The notes under the pieces are model-generated. The model ran no database searches and was not told where the DNA came from. It saw nothing but the letters and a program-made list of their open reading frames with translations. Below are positions 46,123 to 58,413 of a stretch of DNA of 64,000 nt, piece after piece. Positions within the stretch are counted from its first letter, which is position 1, and the number at the start of each line of letters is the position of its first letter. The translations under genes and the position numbers were made by a program. Source of the DNA: Achaetomium macrosporum (taxonomy: Eukaryota; Ascomycota; Sordariomycetes; Sordariales; Chaetomiaceae); assembly GCA_033296875.1 (NCBI GenBank), contig MU860080.1:35616-99615 (forward strand), in the 5' to 3' direction.

Positions 46123-46938
46123 TTAGTCTGTCTCTTCCTCTTCCGTTTCGTCTTGGATCGACATGAACCCCAGAGCCGAGTACAGATTGTCGGAAGAGGA
46201 CCTGGGTCTTGTTCTGGACAAACGAGAGATCCGACGCGTGCCGTGCTGAATGATGTAATATTCCTCGGAGCGCGGCCTTGCGTCTGCGAGCGACTCGGTC
46301 CGGTCAGGCACCGGTTCGGGAGTTGCAGCGGCCTCTTGTGCTGCCGACGCTGGCTGTGATGCGAATGGCGGGTCAGGTGTGCTGAGAGCTTGACTGTCCA
46401 GCGCGTTTCCGCTGCTTTCGGCAACCTCGCTGTCAAGGGCGGTTGGCGGCAACGGCCACATGCCGAATGTGGAGCCGATGTTGGATCGGGCGCTGGTGCC
46501 TTCCGTGTCACTTGAGTCGTCAAGTGCATCATTGTCCTCTGACTGCGGCTGGACTGCTGGTTCAGGCGAAGCAGCGGAAGTTTCAGTTACCTGTTCCTCG
46601 GCCGGCGTGGGCAGTGCTGCTACAACAGCTGCTTGGCACCGTCAGACGTAATAAGTCGTAGAAAGTCCAGCGAGGTGGCACCTACCGGGTATTATTCCCC
46701 GGCACTCGGCGCACCGGTCGTGCAGACAGCGGGGGAGATCGCCAAAGGTTGGCATGGGGACAAGCTTCTCGCTGCAGCGAGTTATAGAGCGTTCGAAGAT
46801 GTTCCTCTTCCCGCACTGGCAGCACCGCCAGAGTACGTCCTTGCCCTCGGCGTCGGCAAGTACTTTCCATGTATCGAGGAGCCCGATGGGACAGTCCTGC
46901 TCGACGGGGTAGCGAGGTGGCGGCGTAACTCGTGACAT
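46123..46938 (-). CDS. Zinc-binding-motif protein A of an adjacent pair
   Basis: Exons 46686-46938 and 46123-46631 give 253 residues; the acceptor is a NAGNAG type (AAGCAG), so exon 2 could instead start at 46628. The N-terminal 85 residues have VLWRCCQCGKRN and LPRCLHDRCAECRG, i.e. CC-x-C and H-x-x-C-x-x-C, a probable zinc site. The rest is acidic, Pro/Ser/Ala-rich and disordered, ending in QDETEEEETD. The neighbour 600 bp upstream carries the same motif arrangement. I do not recognise a named family; fungal genomes have many such short W-x-C-C-x-C proteins. Start chosen at the first ATG of the conserved block, although an in-frame ATG exists further upstream. Confidence 0.7.
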
Positions 46939-47516
46939 ATTCGCTGATGAGTAGCAGTGCTGTACGTATAGGTAGAGAGATCCAAGTATGTTCTTGAAAG
47001 GATATGAGGATACTGGTGTCAATGGCACTGGATTCCAGGACATCGAAGCTTCGAGCTAAAGGAAGGAAAGCATTTGCGGTTTCCATGGGCCGCTCTGTGC
47101 GGAACTGGCAGTAGCGATCCACCGGTCAATGCAATGTGCATTAGGGCGTGGCCAGGTCGTCCATATGAGAGCGGTGCCTGCCTCGATAGCGCTGAGGTCA
47201 ACAGGAGGAATACGCGCACATTGCATGTAGTATGTATCATTCCTCAGATGGTCCCAGTGAAGCAAACTGATCACGGTTTATAGTACAAGTAGGAACTACT
47301 GTAGTGTAAGTGAACGAAGGGTTATTGTGCCCTTTGGGACCGGTCAGATCATATATAGATTTATCTCAAGCAAGGCTCCAGCATCGAGACTAGGTACACA
47401 GTCAAAGCAAAACACAACCAAAACAGGCCCATCCGCCAGGTACAACCCTAACCCGCTTACCCCTGAATCTCATCCCGAAGTCAACAAAGCCACCAACTCA
47501 TTCACCCCTTTTACAC
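46939..47516. other. Intergenic region between the two zinc-motif genes
   Basis: Holds the promoter of protein A and the 3' end of protein B. A CAACCCTAACCC motif lies at 47443-47454. No gene. Confidence 0.5.
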
Positions 47517-48525
47517 TCACCACTCTTCCTCCATCTCATCTTCACCACGGTAGTCGTAACCAGCCTCCTCATCCTCCAACGCATCCTCCACTGTAACAGG
47601 CCGGTACCCAGAAGGATGCTGGAACTGGAACTGGGAGTGGGACTGGTGCTGGTGCTGAAACGGACCGAAGTCCGTCTCCTTCCCCTTCCCTTTATCGCTC
47701 CTCCTCCTCTCCGCTTCCATTTCCATTCCAGTTTCTGTTTCGGGTTCCGTGTCCTTCTCCTTACCCTTTCCCTTTCCCACTTCCCCGTTTCCATGGTTAT
47801 GGTTAAAATACCTTACCGCATCCCTATCCTTTCCTTTCCTCTCACGTCTATTACTACGTTTCATCCCGTCCCTGGCCGCGTCTCTCTGCTGCCGCGGTAG
47901 GGTCAACAACTGCTCGCCATCTTCCCCGTCCTCGTCCTGGTGGTAGCAGCCTCCCGTGGAGTAATCCAGCCGCAGGTTCCCCAGCGCAACAGTCGGGTCA
48001 GTGACGGGCGCGGACGTCGGAGCGGGGAATGCCTCGGCGAATGTGATGCTGTTGGGCCGGGAGGCGGCGCTTTGCAGGTACGCTGTCGTGTAGGAGAAAC
48101 GGGGGGATGGCGTGTGAGGGTGGGAGGTGCGGGAAGAAGGGTAATGGGATAGAAGGGGATTGTGTGGAATTTGGGGTGGTGCAGATTCACTTGGCGGATA
48201 GGTTGAGGTGGTGTAGACTGCGGTCCGTGGCGGTGGCGGTGGTGCACTTTGCCTGCCTTCGGGTCGGGTTAGGTTGTCTGCCAAGATGAGGTTGGTTATT
48301 AACATGTTTGTGGACTCGAGGGGCGCCCATGACAAGCGTACCGTTGGTCGATGAAACGCAACCCGGACAACGCCAGTGATTGCAGGCTCTGTCGTAGACG
48401 TCGTGAAAGGGGAGGATTCCATCACAGGTGTGGCGGCCCCGCGGGTTGAAGGTAGAGCACTTGCAGCAGGTCCATCTCTGGGAGATGTTGGCCCTGTTGC
48501 TTCGTTTGTGGAATCTCGACGACAT
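47517..48525 (-). CDS. Zinc-binding-motif protein B of an adjacent pair
   Basis: Exons 48342-48525 and 47517-48277 give 314 residues. The first 62 residues hold QRWTCCKCSTFNPRGRHTCD and CNHWRCPGCVS, the same CC-x-C ... C ... H-x-x-C-x-x-C order as the next gene downstream. The remaining 250 residues are low complexity: Pro/Ser/Thr-rich, then a KGKGKEKDTE basic-acidic run, a His/Gln-rich run and an acidic tail. The intron has a GTACGC donor and a TTGGCAG acceptor. The similarity in motif, orientation and layout suggests a tandem paralogue pair or shared origin, but the proteins are otherwise unlike. Function not known. Confidence 0.7.
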
Positions 48526-49034
48526 TTTCTAATTGGATGAAGACCGGAGATGATTTGGGGAAGCCTGACAAGTGACTTACCCTCATTTCTGCGCTGAAGC
48601 GGTCCCCATGGGTTTATACGAAAAGTGGATGACCTATTTCGAGAGCAATGGACTGAATTTGTCTTATACCTGTTGAGACAAATAAGTCGTATATGAAAAG
48701 TTACATACAGATACTGTGACTTCCCGAGTCACTGGTCTTGTGCCACCTCGGCGGTTGAGTGCATGGGTATTGTATGTATGTCGCGGAGACCTGGGATAGG
48801 GAGTTGGGGCTGTTTTGCTTTTCAACGAGTATTGTCTTTCCATTTGGGAGCGGACATCCCTGATGACTCGGTGTAGCACAAACTCTACCTTGCAGAGGAA
48901 CCAGCAGTAGGTGTAGATAACCGTCGGCCTGCTGACTCAGCCAAACAAATGATCCCTTATCTCTACGCAGCCCATCACGACTCGCTCAGTTTCACTCGCC
49001 ATCTAATTGAAAACTTCAACTCAATGAAGTGAAA
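48526..49034. promoter_or_regulatory. Divergent promoter region
   Basis: Between zinc-motif protein B (-) and the DUF4202 gene (+). No distinctive element seen. Confidence 0.35.
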
Positions 49035-49756
49035 ATGGACCCAGCCGAAACTCTCGCTGCCAACTATGCGACTGCAACCAGGCTCATTGACGAGGCCCAC
49101 GCCCAGGACCCCAACACCATCCCCGGCGACGATGGGCCCGTCCCGTACGAGCTTCACTACGCCCGGAAAATGACTCGTTGGCTGGCCTCGCGCAAGCCAG
49201 ACGCATCGCCCGCGCTGCAACTCGCCTGCCGGGCCCAGCATTTTCGCCGGTGTGTTTCCCCCCGGGACTGCGGTCCGTCAATCATAGACCTCTAGTTTTT
49301 GCGTGTATCAGTTAGTTTTTGACATGTCTTGCATCACCCAGCTGGGAATTGCCCCGCTCCAGCTACCCCATGACGCGCGCGGGTTACTTGACCTGGCGAG
49401 CAAAGCAAAAAGCGCAGGCCGCAGAGCAGGTCGCCCAGTTATTGTCGTCCTCTCCGGCCATCCAACCGCCACTGGCGCAGGACGAGGTCGACCGGGTGGC
49501 GGCGCTGGTGAGGAAGGAGCACCTGAAGGCCGACGAGGAGACGCAGGTCCTCGAGGATGTGGCATGCCTGGTGTTCCTGGACGATCAGTTTGATGATTTC
49601 GAGAGGAAGAGCGAGATGGACGAAGAGAAGATGATCGGTATCCTGAGGAAGACGTGGGCGAAGATGAGCGACGAGGGAAGGAAGCTGGCGTTGGGTATGC
49701 AGCTCAGCGAGAGGGCGACCACGCTGATTCAGAAGGCGCTGGCAGGTGAGAATTGA
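49035..49756 (+). CDS. DUF4202 domain protein
   Basis: Exons 49035-49249 and 49342-49756 give 209 residues. The sequence ALQLACRAQHFRRWELPRSS followed by MTRAGYLTWR is the hallmark of DUF4202, a family found in bacteria and many fungi with no known activity; the family's conserved His, Arg and acidic residues (DVACLVFLDDQFDDF) suggest a metal-dependent enzyme, which I infer only. The splice site falls inside this motif, and joining it is what reveals the family. The protein is soluble with no targeting signal. Confidence 0.9.
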
Positions 49757-49968
49757 CGACGATCTCATGAGAGACTCTTTGGGTCTCTACCGAAAGGCTC
49801 CTTCTATTCCGGGAAGATGTAACCATATCTGATCTTGTCTGCCGATCCCGGCTTCCGCCCCCGAGTACAAGCGGCGAGCCCCACATCTCGGGTGTAATCC
49901 TCCCGAACCGCCGCATTCTCGGCCTGCTCCGGCCTGCTCGGCCGAGGTCCGGAGTGCTAAGGAGACGG

Positions 49969-51810
49969 ATGTACTCTTATATCAATGTTCTCGTTATTTC
50001 CGGTTTGATGCTGTTTATGCTTTTTCGTCTCTCGTTCGGCTTGCGATTCCGACCCCTCACAATGTCGCCAACAATATCCCCCACCGAGCTTTCCCGGCAT
50101 GACAACATCACCTCTCTCTGGATTGCCATTGATGGCGAGGTCTACGATTTCACGGAATTTGCCCCGACTCACCCCGGCGGCATAGATATCCTGCGCCAAC
50201 ATGCAGGCCGGGATGCCACGGCGGCCTATAATGCCGTGCATTCAGCCTCGCTTGTCAAGTCCGTCCTCCCCGAGTCCAAACACCTCGGCCGACTCTCTTC
50301 ACCACTGCCTGTTTCCACGTCAACGACACTGTCGTCCAACAAAACAGCGCCAAAACCACCCTTATCTCGCCTCATATCTGTCAACGACTTCCGCCTGGCA
50401 GCCCACACCTTCCTGCCGCCCAAGACGCTCGCGTTTATCTCCTCTGCTGCCACCGACTGCCACACGCACCGCCGCAACAACACCACCTACTCCGAGATTA
50501 CCCTCCGCCCCCGCGTTCTCGTCGACGTGTCCGCCCCGGTCTCCCTGGAAACTACCATCCTCGGCCGGGCCGTAGCCTCTCCCATCTTCGTCTCGCCAAC
50601 CTCCCTCGGCAAGACCGTCCACCCGGAGGGCGAGCTCGAGATTGCCCGCGCCTGCAAAGAGCTCGGCGGCATTGCCCAGGTAGTGAGCACCAGCGCGAGC
50701 TTCTCCGTCGCCGACGTGGTCCGCGCAGCAGCAGAGCACCCCGGTCCTGGTCCTTCTTCACCAACCCTCGCCAACAAGAACAACACACACCCTGTCTTCC
50801 TCCAACTCTATGTCGACAAGGACCAGTCCAACACCGCCTCGCTACTCCACTCCCTCACCAGAACCAAAACCAACCCGCCATCACCCTCAAAAATCCAAGG
50901 CGTCTTCCTAACCGTCGACGCCCCCGTACCAGGCAAGCGCGAAGCCGACGAGCGCGTTCCGCCCCCTCCCACCACCACCACCACCACAGCAGCAAGCACC
51001 ACCATAACCCCAATGGCCACGCCACTCACCCCGTCCTCCGACAACCGCGGCTCCGCCCTGGGGCGGCTCATGGCCTCGTACATCTCGCCCTCTCTGACCT
51101 GGCACGCCACGCTCCCCTGGCTGCGCGCCCTCCTCCCGCCCTCCGTGCCACTGGTGATAAAGGGCATCCAGACCGCGGCCGACGCCGTCCGCGCCATGGA
51201 GGCGGGGGCACAGGGGATCGTGATCTCCAACCATGGCGGGCGCAGCCTGGACACGTCGCCGGCGACGATCCTGGTGCTGCTGGAGCTGCAGCGGTGTTGT
51301 CCGGAGGTGTTCGACCGGATGGAGGTGTTTGTCGAGGGCGGCGTGATGCGGGGGACGGATGTGTTTAAGGCGCTGTGTCTTGGGGCGAAGGGGGCTGGGG
51401 TGGGCAGGGGGGTTCTTTATGGTATGTTGCAATATTTTATTTTCGCACATTTTGTTGAGATGATTGAAAATAACCAGGCCGGAAACCTGGGGGGGTGTAT
51501 GTTCCAAGACGGGGGATGGCTAACAGCTGTGTTTTGTGTGCAGGCTTGGGATGGGGCAAAGACGGGGTGAGGAAGGTTTTGGAGAGTAAGTTTTCACGTC
51601 CTCCTATCTTTGATCTTGATTGGTTCTGTGGATGACTGACGCCAAACAGTTCTCAACGATGAGTTGGTGACGACCATGAAGATGTGCGGTGTCACCCGGT
51701 TGGACGAGCTGCATCCGGGGCTGTTGAACACGCGGGCGGTTGACCATCTTGTGCCGGAGGATCTGAGCGAGGAACACCCCTATGCGAAGTGGAGGAGGAG
51801 TAAACTTTGA
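49969..51810 (+). CDS. Cytochrome b2-type FMN-dependent 2-hydroxyacid dehydrogenase
   Basis: Exons 49969-51421, 51544-51585 and 51650-51810 give 551 residues. An N-terminal cytochrome b5 domain has the heme His pair (THPGG and NAVHS); an FMN_dh barrel follows. Such enzymes oxidise L-lactate or a similar 2-hydroxyacid and pass electrons to cytochrome c. Visible FMN/active-site motifs: VFLQLYVDKD, VFLTVDAPVPGKREAD, VIKGIQTAADA and the catalytic-His motif ISNHGGRSLD. The loop after KREAD is expanded with a Pro/Thr-rich run, matching the mobile loop of flavocytochrome b2. The usual GGVRRG is GGVMRG here. The start is unclear: the first ATG adds a hydrophobic segment (YINVLVISGLMLFMLF), whereas a second ATG at 50062 gives a cytosolic protein. 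Substrate cannot be fixed from sequence. Confidence 0.88.
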
Positions 51811-52154
51811 ATGGCCACTCCGCCCAAGGATAAAATACATGCTTCTGTTGTAGATTCGCGGCGGCCCGTTTTAATGCGACTCTTGGCTTGAACCGGCCTA
51901 CGATACGGTGCCTGCATTCTCCCTAACTGCTAGTACCTAGATAACCGAGTTCCAAACGGCACAGTGACAACCCAACGTGTGTTGAGCCCACGTAGACCAT
52001 AATATGCGTAAAAAGATTTTGAGTTTCATTTAACTATGTACCGTGCCGGTATCCAATAATGCACCAGAGAGAGCCGGACTTAATTATGCAGAACACCGCT
52101 GACCTGATCGGTACGGACAGACCATGAGAACAGCACCTTTCCCATCCACTATAT
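51811..52154. other. Convergent intergenic region
   Basis: 344 bp between convergent 3' ends. Nothing supported. Confidence 0.5.
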
Positions 52155-53545
52155 CTACCCCTGCAACTCCCTCAACTCCCCATCCCCCCTCGTCGCAGGC
52201 AGCTCAGCCGCATAGTGCTGCTGATACCCGTTTCCACCAGCGCCATACCCCTGTTGTCCCTGCTGCTGATACGCCGCCCCAGGCGACATGTCCCCATATG
52301 CCTGCGGCTGCTGTTGCTGGCCAAACTGCCCCGGCTGCGGCGGAGGCGATGGGGTGCCGTGTGGGTGATACCCCGGGGAAGGACTGTGTGGAGGGGAACC
52401 ACCGACCGATGAGACGGCGTGATCTGGCCCCGGCCCATAGGGGCTATTTCCCATCGAGGGGGCGTAGACCGGCGGCTTGGCGACGCTCGCACGGGGGTCC
52501 ATCGGGCTGAAGCCTGCGCCTGCCGCGGCGCCGTAGTATTGCGACATGTGCGGGTCCTGGTGACCGGCCCCGGGAGGGAGAGGCGGTTGGGAATGGTGTT
52601 GCTGCGCCGCCGCTGCGGCTGCGGCTGCCGCTTCTGCTGCTTTACTCTTCTGCTTGTTGTTGTGCCGGATCAGGGCCCAGATGCCGAGAAGGATCATGGC
52701 GATGGCGCCCAGGCCGCCGACGACACCGCCTACGATCGGTCCGACTGGGGTCGAGGATGAACCGTCGCTAGGGGGGTCGGTTCGGTTTGGCGGACTTGTG
52801 CTAGAGCTGGAGGTCGAAGTAGAGTCGGAGATGGAAGATGTGCTAGTGGTGCTGGTGGTGCTGCTGGAATCGCTGCTGCTGGACGTCGAGCTCGTGAGAG
52901 GGGTGTAGTAGACTGGTCCTGTACCGGCGGCAACACCACAATTTATCACAGTGTAGCCCGTGAAGACGGGGTCCGCGTAGGTATGAGTCCAGCAGTAAGG
53001 ATATTGCGAGTCGCCGCTGTGACCGGTTTAGTATGGGCACTGTACATGTACATCTCGACCGCGGGCATTAAGACGACGTACCACCACAGGGTCAGGCCGT
53101 TGCTGGTGGTATACTTCGCGCTGTCCGTCGAGTCATAGCACGTCGTCCAGACGGGGCACTTGGTCGTCGCGGTGTCATCACAGCATCCGATGTGCTTGTT
53201 TGCCTCGTTGTATATACAATACGCGGTTGGGTCGCAGTATAGTGAAGAGGCTACGCCGTTGTCAGTTGATCTTCGGCCTGGACCAGGTGCGTCCAACTCA
53301 CTCAATATCCCGCGCATATATCCGCAGGTATTATCCGTCGAGGCTCGAGCCTCAACCTTTCTTGGCTCGACCTGCGGCGCAGGAGCAGGAGTTGGTGTTG
53401 GATCGATCAAGCCCAATCTGGGCATCATGCCAAACGTCTCTCGAGCGGGAACCCATGTCGGGCCATCGTCCCTCCAGTTCAACGCTTTGGCTTCAGCTAG
53501 GCCAAGAGCACAGCTCAAGGCCGCGCAGCGAAGGGCCTTGCTCAT
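52155..53545 (-). CDS. Mucin-like single-pass cell-surface protein
   Basis: Exons 53302-53545, 53082-53250 and 52155-53016 give 424 residues. A signal peptide (ALRCAALSCALGLAEA) is followed by a Cys-rich ectodomain of about 170 residues with repeated CD/CC pairs (CGYMRGIL, SLYCDPTAYCIYN, HIGCCDD, TTCYDS, YCWTHTY), a Ser/Thr mucin stretch, one transmembrane helix (VGGVVGGLGAIAMILLGIWA) with basic stop-transfer residues, and a long Gln/Pro/Gly-rich cytosolic tail. The layout is that of fungal wall-stress or Mid2/WSC-like sensors, and similar proteins are common in Sordariomycetes. The ligand and pathway are not visible. Translation of the exon joins recovers the Cys spacing, supporting the model. 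Confidence 0.8.
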
Positions 53546-54921
53546 TGCTTGAGGACGAGGAAAGAGCAAAGTGAACCCGTTGGCCGTGGATGATCAACGA
53601 GAGAACACTCATGTGCTCCCAACTACAGGAAGACCTTATTTCGGACTTGGGAGGAATTTGCACGAGAGAGGAACCGGGGACCTGGATGCCCAGAAACCAT
53701 CGGCTGCGTCCCGCTTTTGAGCACCATGAGGCTCTGTCGCTCTGTCCTGCCACGCCATGGCCTCAGCTGAACGCCAGGCCCAATATTGGATGGGAATAGC
53801 GGCCGTGTCATTGGAGCGCCGCGTCTGTGATGGACCCTGCTAGGAACCCCTGATAGCGCGTCCTTGGCAAAAAAACCAGGCGGTGCTGGTGGTCCAGAAC
53901 AAACAGATGGGGTATGTATTGCGAAGAGAGAGAGAGAGAGAGCCTGTTTCAACGACGATTATCTATATATATACTGTTGGTTAACATCATGATCAACCAT
54001 CTCCAGCAGGACGATCCTTTGGGATCCAAGAAGTGACTGACTCGTCCGCAACATCTTTTCCCGTCAAAAGTTCAACCTCAGAGAAGGCCGATCAGCCGCA
54101 GGCCGGGCTTCGCACCGCGAGAAATATCGAGGCGTTAAGCCCAAGACGGACATCGGTGGCGCACGGCGCGGGGATGGCTGCATCTTGGCGCCAGACAAGC
54201 TGTCCGCTACGCGATCGGGCTGCTTGGCCGATGGCCTGATCAACTGACAGGAACGAATGCGAACCGAGGTCGTGCTGTTGGTTTTGTTTGGTTGCTTCCC
54301 GCCTGGCAAGGCTGAGGTTCTCGTCCTTATCATGATGGGAAGTGCATGGAAGCTGAGGAAAGTATCGAATCCAAATATTGGTCGCGGTGTAACCCACAAA
54401 GAACGGGTCCGAACAATTGCAGAGCTGAGACCGGAGGTCTGTGCAATGTGGGTTCCTGCCGTACCTCGCGGCTTGTTCCCGTCACCGCCTCCTTCCGTCC
54501 CGAGCAATTGGGCAGACGACTCCATCGCACAGAAGCACAGCCTGAGAACCAATCACCCGCTTCCCCGCATACGACGACGGCGCTGCTCTTCAATGCGATG
54601 GGACTCGCTTCGTAAGGGCTGAGCTAACCGACCAAGAGTGTGAGATTGAAGTCATGTAACATTGAATCAACCCTTTAAGAACCCGGATGATGATACGATA
54701 TTTTGCACATCAGAGCGAGCATATCAGATGCAGCGTTTTAACCTAGATATCAGAAATCCCACCACGCAATCCCGTCCCAGAAATTTCCCTCTCAAAAACT
54801 CCGGCTTGTATGCACTCCTCACCCTTCTCCCCAACTCCACGGCACTGCTAATGTTTTCCTCCTACTTCACCAGGCTCCCTGAACCACCCGACGCCCATTT
54901 CTTGCCGTGCCGCCTGAGTCC
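53546..54921. other. Intergenic region with GA microsatellite
   Basis: Between the start of the surface-protein gene and the 3' end of MED5. An (AG)9 run lies at 53925-53942. Minus-strand frames near 54064-54552 have no family signal. No gene. Confidence 0.5.
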
Positions 54922-57900
54922 CTAACCCAGGTCCATGTCCCAGTTCGAAAACTCCGCCCCGAACTCGCTCGCGCCCGTCAACCCCTCGAAGAAATCTCCC
55001 CCGGGCAAATCCAGGCCGCCCCCCGCTGTTCCAGCCGACCCTCCAACCTGCGTCAGATCCCCCGTCGCCCCCGACAATGCCCCTAAATCCGGCACCCCAG
55101 CGGCATCCAGACCCGCTGCATTCAGGCTCATAGCATCATGCCCATGTTCCCCGGCCGCCGCCGCGGCGGCAGCAATCGCATCCCCCAACGCACCCACATC
55201 CCCGCCAACATCAACCCCCAGAGCACCCAGCTCAGGCTGTCCCCCTAGCATGGCCGCGGAAGCCGGCGGCGGCGGCTGCGCCATCTGCGCCTCGACCCTC
55301 CGATAGAGCCGCACGACTGTTTCGGCCATGAGCGGATCACACTTTTGGATCTTGCGCCAGTCGTCTGCCTCGGCCTTGAGCGCCTCACGCAAGGAGATGC
55401 GTCGCTGTTGCGGGGCAGTGGCCTCGGGGGAACCTGCGGCAGCGGCGGCAGCTAGTGAGGAGTCGTTGGTGACGTCGGGCGCGCAGATCATGGCCGTGAC
55501 AACGTCGTAGGCGATGCCGGCTTGCGTCGTGTCGGCGAAGCTTTTGAGTTCTTCGACCAGGAGCGAGAGGAGACGCTTCGCGCCAAGCATTTTGAGGGCT
55601 GCGAGGGTTTGCCGGTGGGTGTATGTGGCGGAAATTCCGCTTAGTGGTGGCTGTTGGGCCCACTGAACCAGGCTTTGGATGGTGTGACGGACAGCGGAAG
55701 AGAGGCCGCCTTGGGGGGTGAAGCTGCCGGTTGAGGAGTTGGCCTGATGCGTGCTTGTCCAGGACTCGAGCTCGGTGTGATCGGCGCCGCCCGTCCGGCG
55801 GGAAAGTAAGAGGTTCTCTTTGATGGCGCGCAGGAGCGGCTCGACCTCCTGGGACTTGGGATCTTGGCGCTGGTAGGAGCGCAGCGCGTGTTCGAGCGGC
55901 TTGGCGACGATGTTGAGGACGGACGACAGCACGGCCGACGCCTCGTTGGAAATGGCGCTTGGTCGAATGATGGCCTGGAGGATCTTGAGGATCGCAGCTT
56001 GGATTTGGGGTCCGCTCACCCACAGTTGATTCGACAAGAACAGGATTGCCGGAACCAAGGACGGCAACAGCAGGACACCCACCAAGTCTATCTCTAGTTA
56101 GCCACTGCTCACCCCGCGATTCCAAGATGAAAACGTACACTCGAGGCCGCCCTTGAGCATGTCCTCCGTCAGACGCCCCGCACTCAGTGCGAGGACGATC
56201 TGGTGGAACAGCGTGGGCATAAGTAAGTAAAAGTCCTGGGGTGGACACGAGGCCATAAGCTCGTCTCCGATAACACCGGCCTCGAACAGGCCGTGGATCC
56301 AACCGTTCAGGTGAGACTTCTGCTGCTCACTGAGCTCCTCTAGCGGGCGGCAAACATTGCCGCCGCTCAAAAGCTTCCCCACGAAGGAGTCGGGCGAGCG
56401 GATGCCGAGATCCAGGGGAGATAGGCTGTACCGGTAGACGAATGCCAGAAGTAGAAGAAGGATAGATCCGAATTCTTCGTACACCAGCTGATACTCGCCT
56501 TGATCTTCTTCATATCCAGCCCAGTTGTCGAGAAGCTCACACAGCGGGTGTAGGATCTTCTGTGGCTTGTCAAAAAGGAGCAGGACGTCCAAGGACAAGG
56601 GCTTGGCAGCAAGTTGACTGCACAACTTGTTGAGAGTCATGGTTTCTTTGTTCCGACAGAGGCTGCCAATCACCTGTTGCAACGTCAGTGGCAAACTGGG
56701 AACCGCCAGCCAAATCATATGCTTACCTCAATGACGGCCTGGGCTGCAGCGCCCACATTTCCATTCATGTTCTCCAACTCTCCAATCAGCTTTTGCGTTT
56801 TGTCCACCTCTTGGAGGCATGACTGAACCAGGATTTCCTTTAAATAACGGCCCTCGTCCGGTAAGGATTGGTAGGTTATGTCACCCAGGAGGTTTTCTAT
56901 GGCTGACTGCGAGAGCAGTCCGTGTAGCTGGCACGAGAAGCAGAAGTCCTGGCGAACAGAATCGTGAAATGAAGAGTTTGTGTTGGACATCTCGAACATG
57001 CCGGACAGAGTCGGGAACACGTTGGTATCCACTTCGCCCAAGGCTTCTGTGATGCACATCTCTGGGTTAAAAGGGTAAATGGTTGAGGTATTGGCCATCG
57101 AGACGAGGATCAGTGGCACTTTGTTGACCACGTAGGATTTAAGCAAGTGGCCAGTCTTGGGGCCCTCGTTGCGGAAGACGGCGTTTGCGAGAACGTCGAA
57201 TGAAGCCAGGATAAGCTGGACCGCTGCTGATTGCATGTCACCCTGTGGGAGTGTGTCAGTGGCAACACCATAATCATCGATGCCGGCGGGTTCGAACCTG
57301 GTATCTGTTCTGTAGATAGGTAAATAGGACGGCGTCGTCAAGCATGGGTCGTCCCACAAGCTGTGTCGTAGGTCAGTAAACGTTACCCCTGTTCTCCGAT
57401 TCTCTGAAGCTTACCGCAGCACTGAGGTAGATGTAGAGGCCGGCTCGAGAATTGACGACTGGTAGCTCGGGTACTTGGAAGCTGTCCAGGCCTATCAGAT
57501 TGTCCACATAGCTGTTCAGCTCGGCGTCTTTCCTGTCCGATGGCAAGAACCTGCAGAGAGTTTCGGTCCGGAACAGCTCCAGCCGTCCAGCTACCTCCGG
57601 CATCACGTGCGTTATGCACTGCATGAAGGCTCCCAAGCTGTTCGAGAGTGACTTGCAGACGCCTGTGTGACGTCAGCTTCGCCTCCTGGACCCTGATCAC
57701 AAAAAATGCTCCCTACCTTTGCATACCGGCCGGCTCAGCACGGACAACACAACTGGGCTTTCGCTGAACGCGAAGACGAAAAGAGCAAGCGCGTTCTTCG
57801 CGCGGGCCGCCTCGTCCCTCTCTCGCAAGCTATGCAGAGAACCAAACGCCTCCCTGGAGAAGGCCGCGGCGGCCTCAGCGAATAGCGCCATCCATTTGGC

Positions 57901-58413
57901 CAGCACCTTAGATACCTCGATGACGTTCCTGGCCGTCTTGATTCCAGTACCTCGGTGCACGGCCTGCGCTAGTCGCCAGAGGAGAACCTCCTCGATGTGG
58001 TACGAGTTCTGATACCTCGCAATCCCGGCCCTTTTCTTCTCCTCTACCCCTTCTTCCTTCTTGAGGTCGTCCCCCGGTAACGCGGCAGCATCCTGTGGCG
58101 ACTGCACCCATGCATGTATGGATGAGTACATGCACAGCGCTCGCAACACAGACGCGGTGTCGACTCGGTGCTGCTTTAGCAAAACCTCCAAGTACCGGAA
58201 CGCGCGCGGGTCGAGGCTGTACTTTCCGGGCTTGGTCGGGCGGATGAGGATGTCGGCGATGAGGAGTGGCGGAAGTGGGTGGTTTGTGAAATGTATTGGG
58301 GCGAATGCAGCGAACTTCTCCGGGTCGAGGCGTTTGACGAGCGCGCGGCGCACGAACCCGGACCATTCTGCTACGGAGGCGCGCAAGCTTCTTGTTGCCG
58401 GATCCACGTCCAT
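54922..58413 (-). CDS. NUT1: Mediator subunit 5 (Med5/Nut1)
   Basis: Six exons: 57717-58413, 57415-57662, 57298-57360, 56727-57242, 56139-56673 and 54922-56087, giving 1074 residues. Med5 is a tail-module subunit of the Mediator complex that links activators to RNA polymerase II. The N-terminus (RSLRASVAEWSGFVRRALVK, then HPLPPLLIADILIRP) and blocks such as LASFDVLANAVFRNEG are recognisable Med5 features. The 63-nt third exon (LVGRPMLDDAVLF...) was found because the flanking 55-nt intron is needed for the family frame. The C-terminus is Ala/Gly-rich and ends EFSNWDMDLG, a short acidic-aromatic motif. The start ATG (58411-58413) gives the usual N-terminus; upstream in-frame ATGs exist. Confidence 0.88.

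Noticed and set aside
57250..57300. Read-through of Med5 exon 3 into GFEPAG-like sequence
   Set aside because: A 55-nt GT-AG intron there restores the family frame (LVGRPMLDDAV to GDMQSAAVQ).
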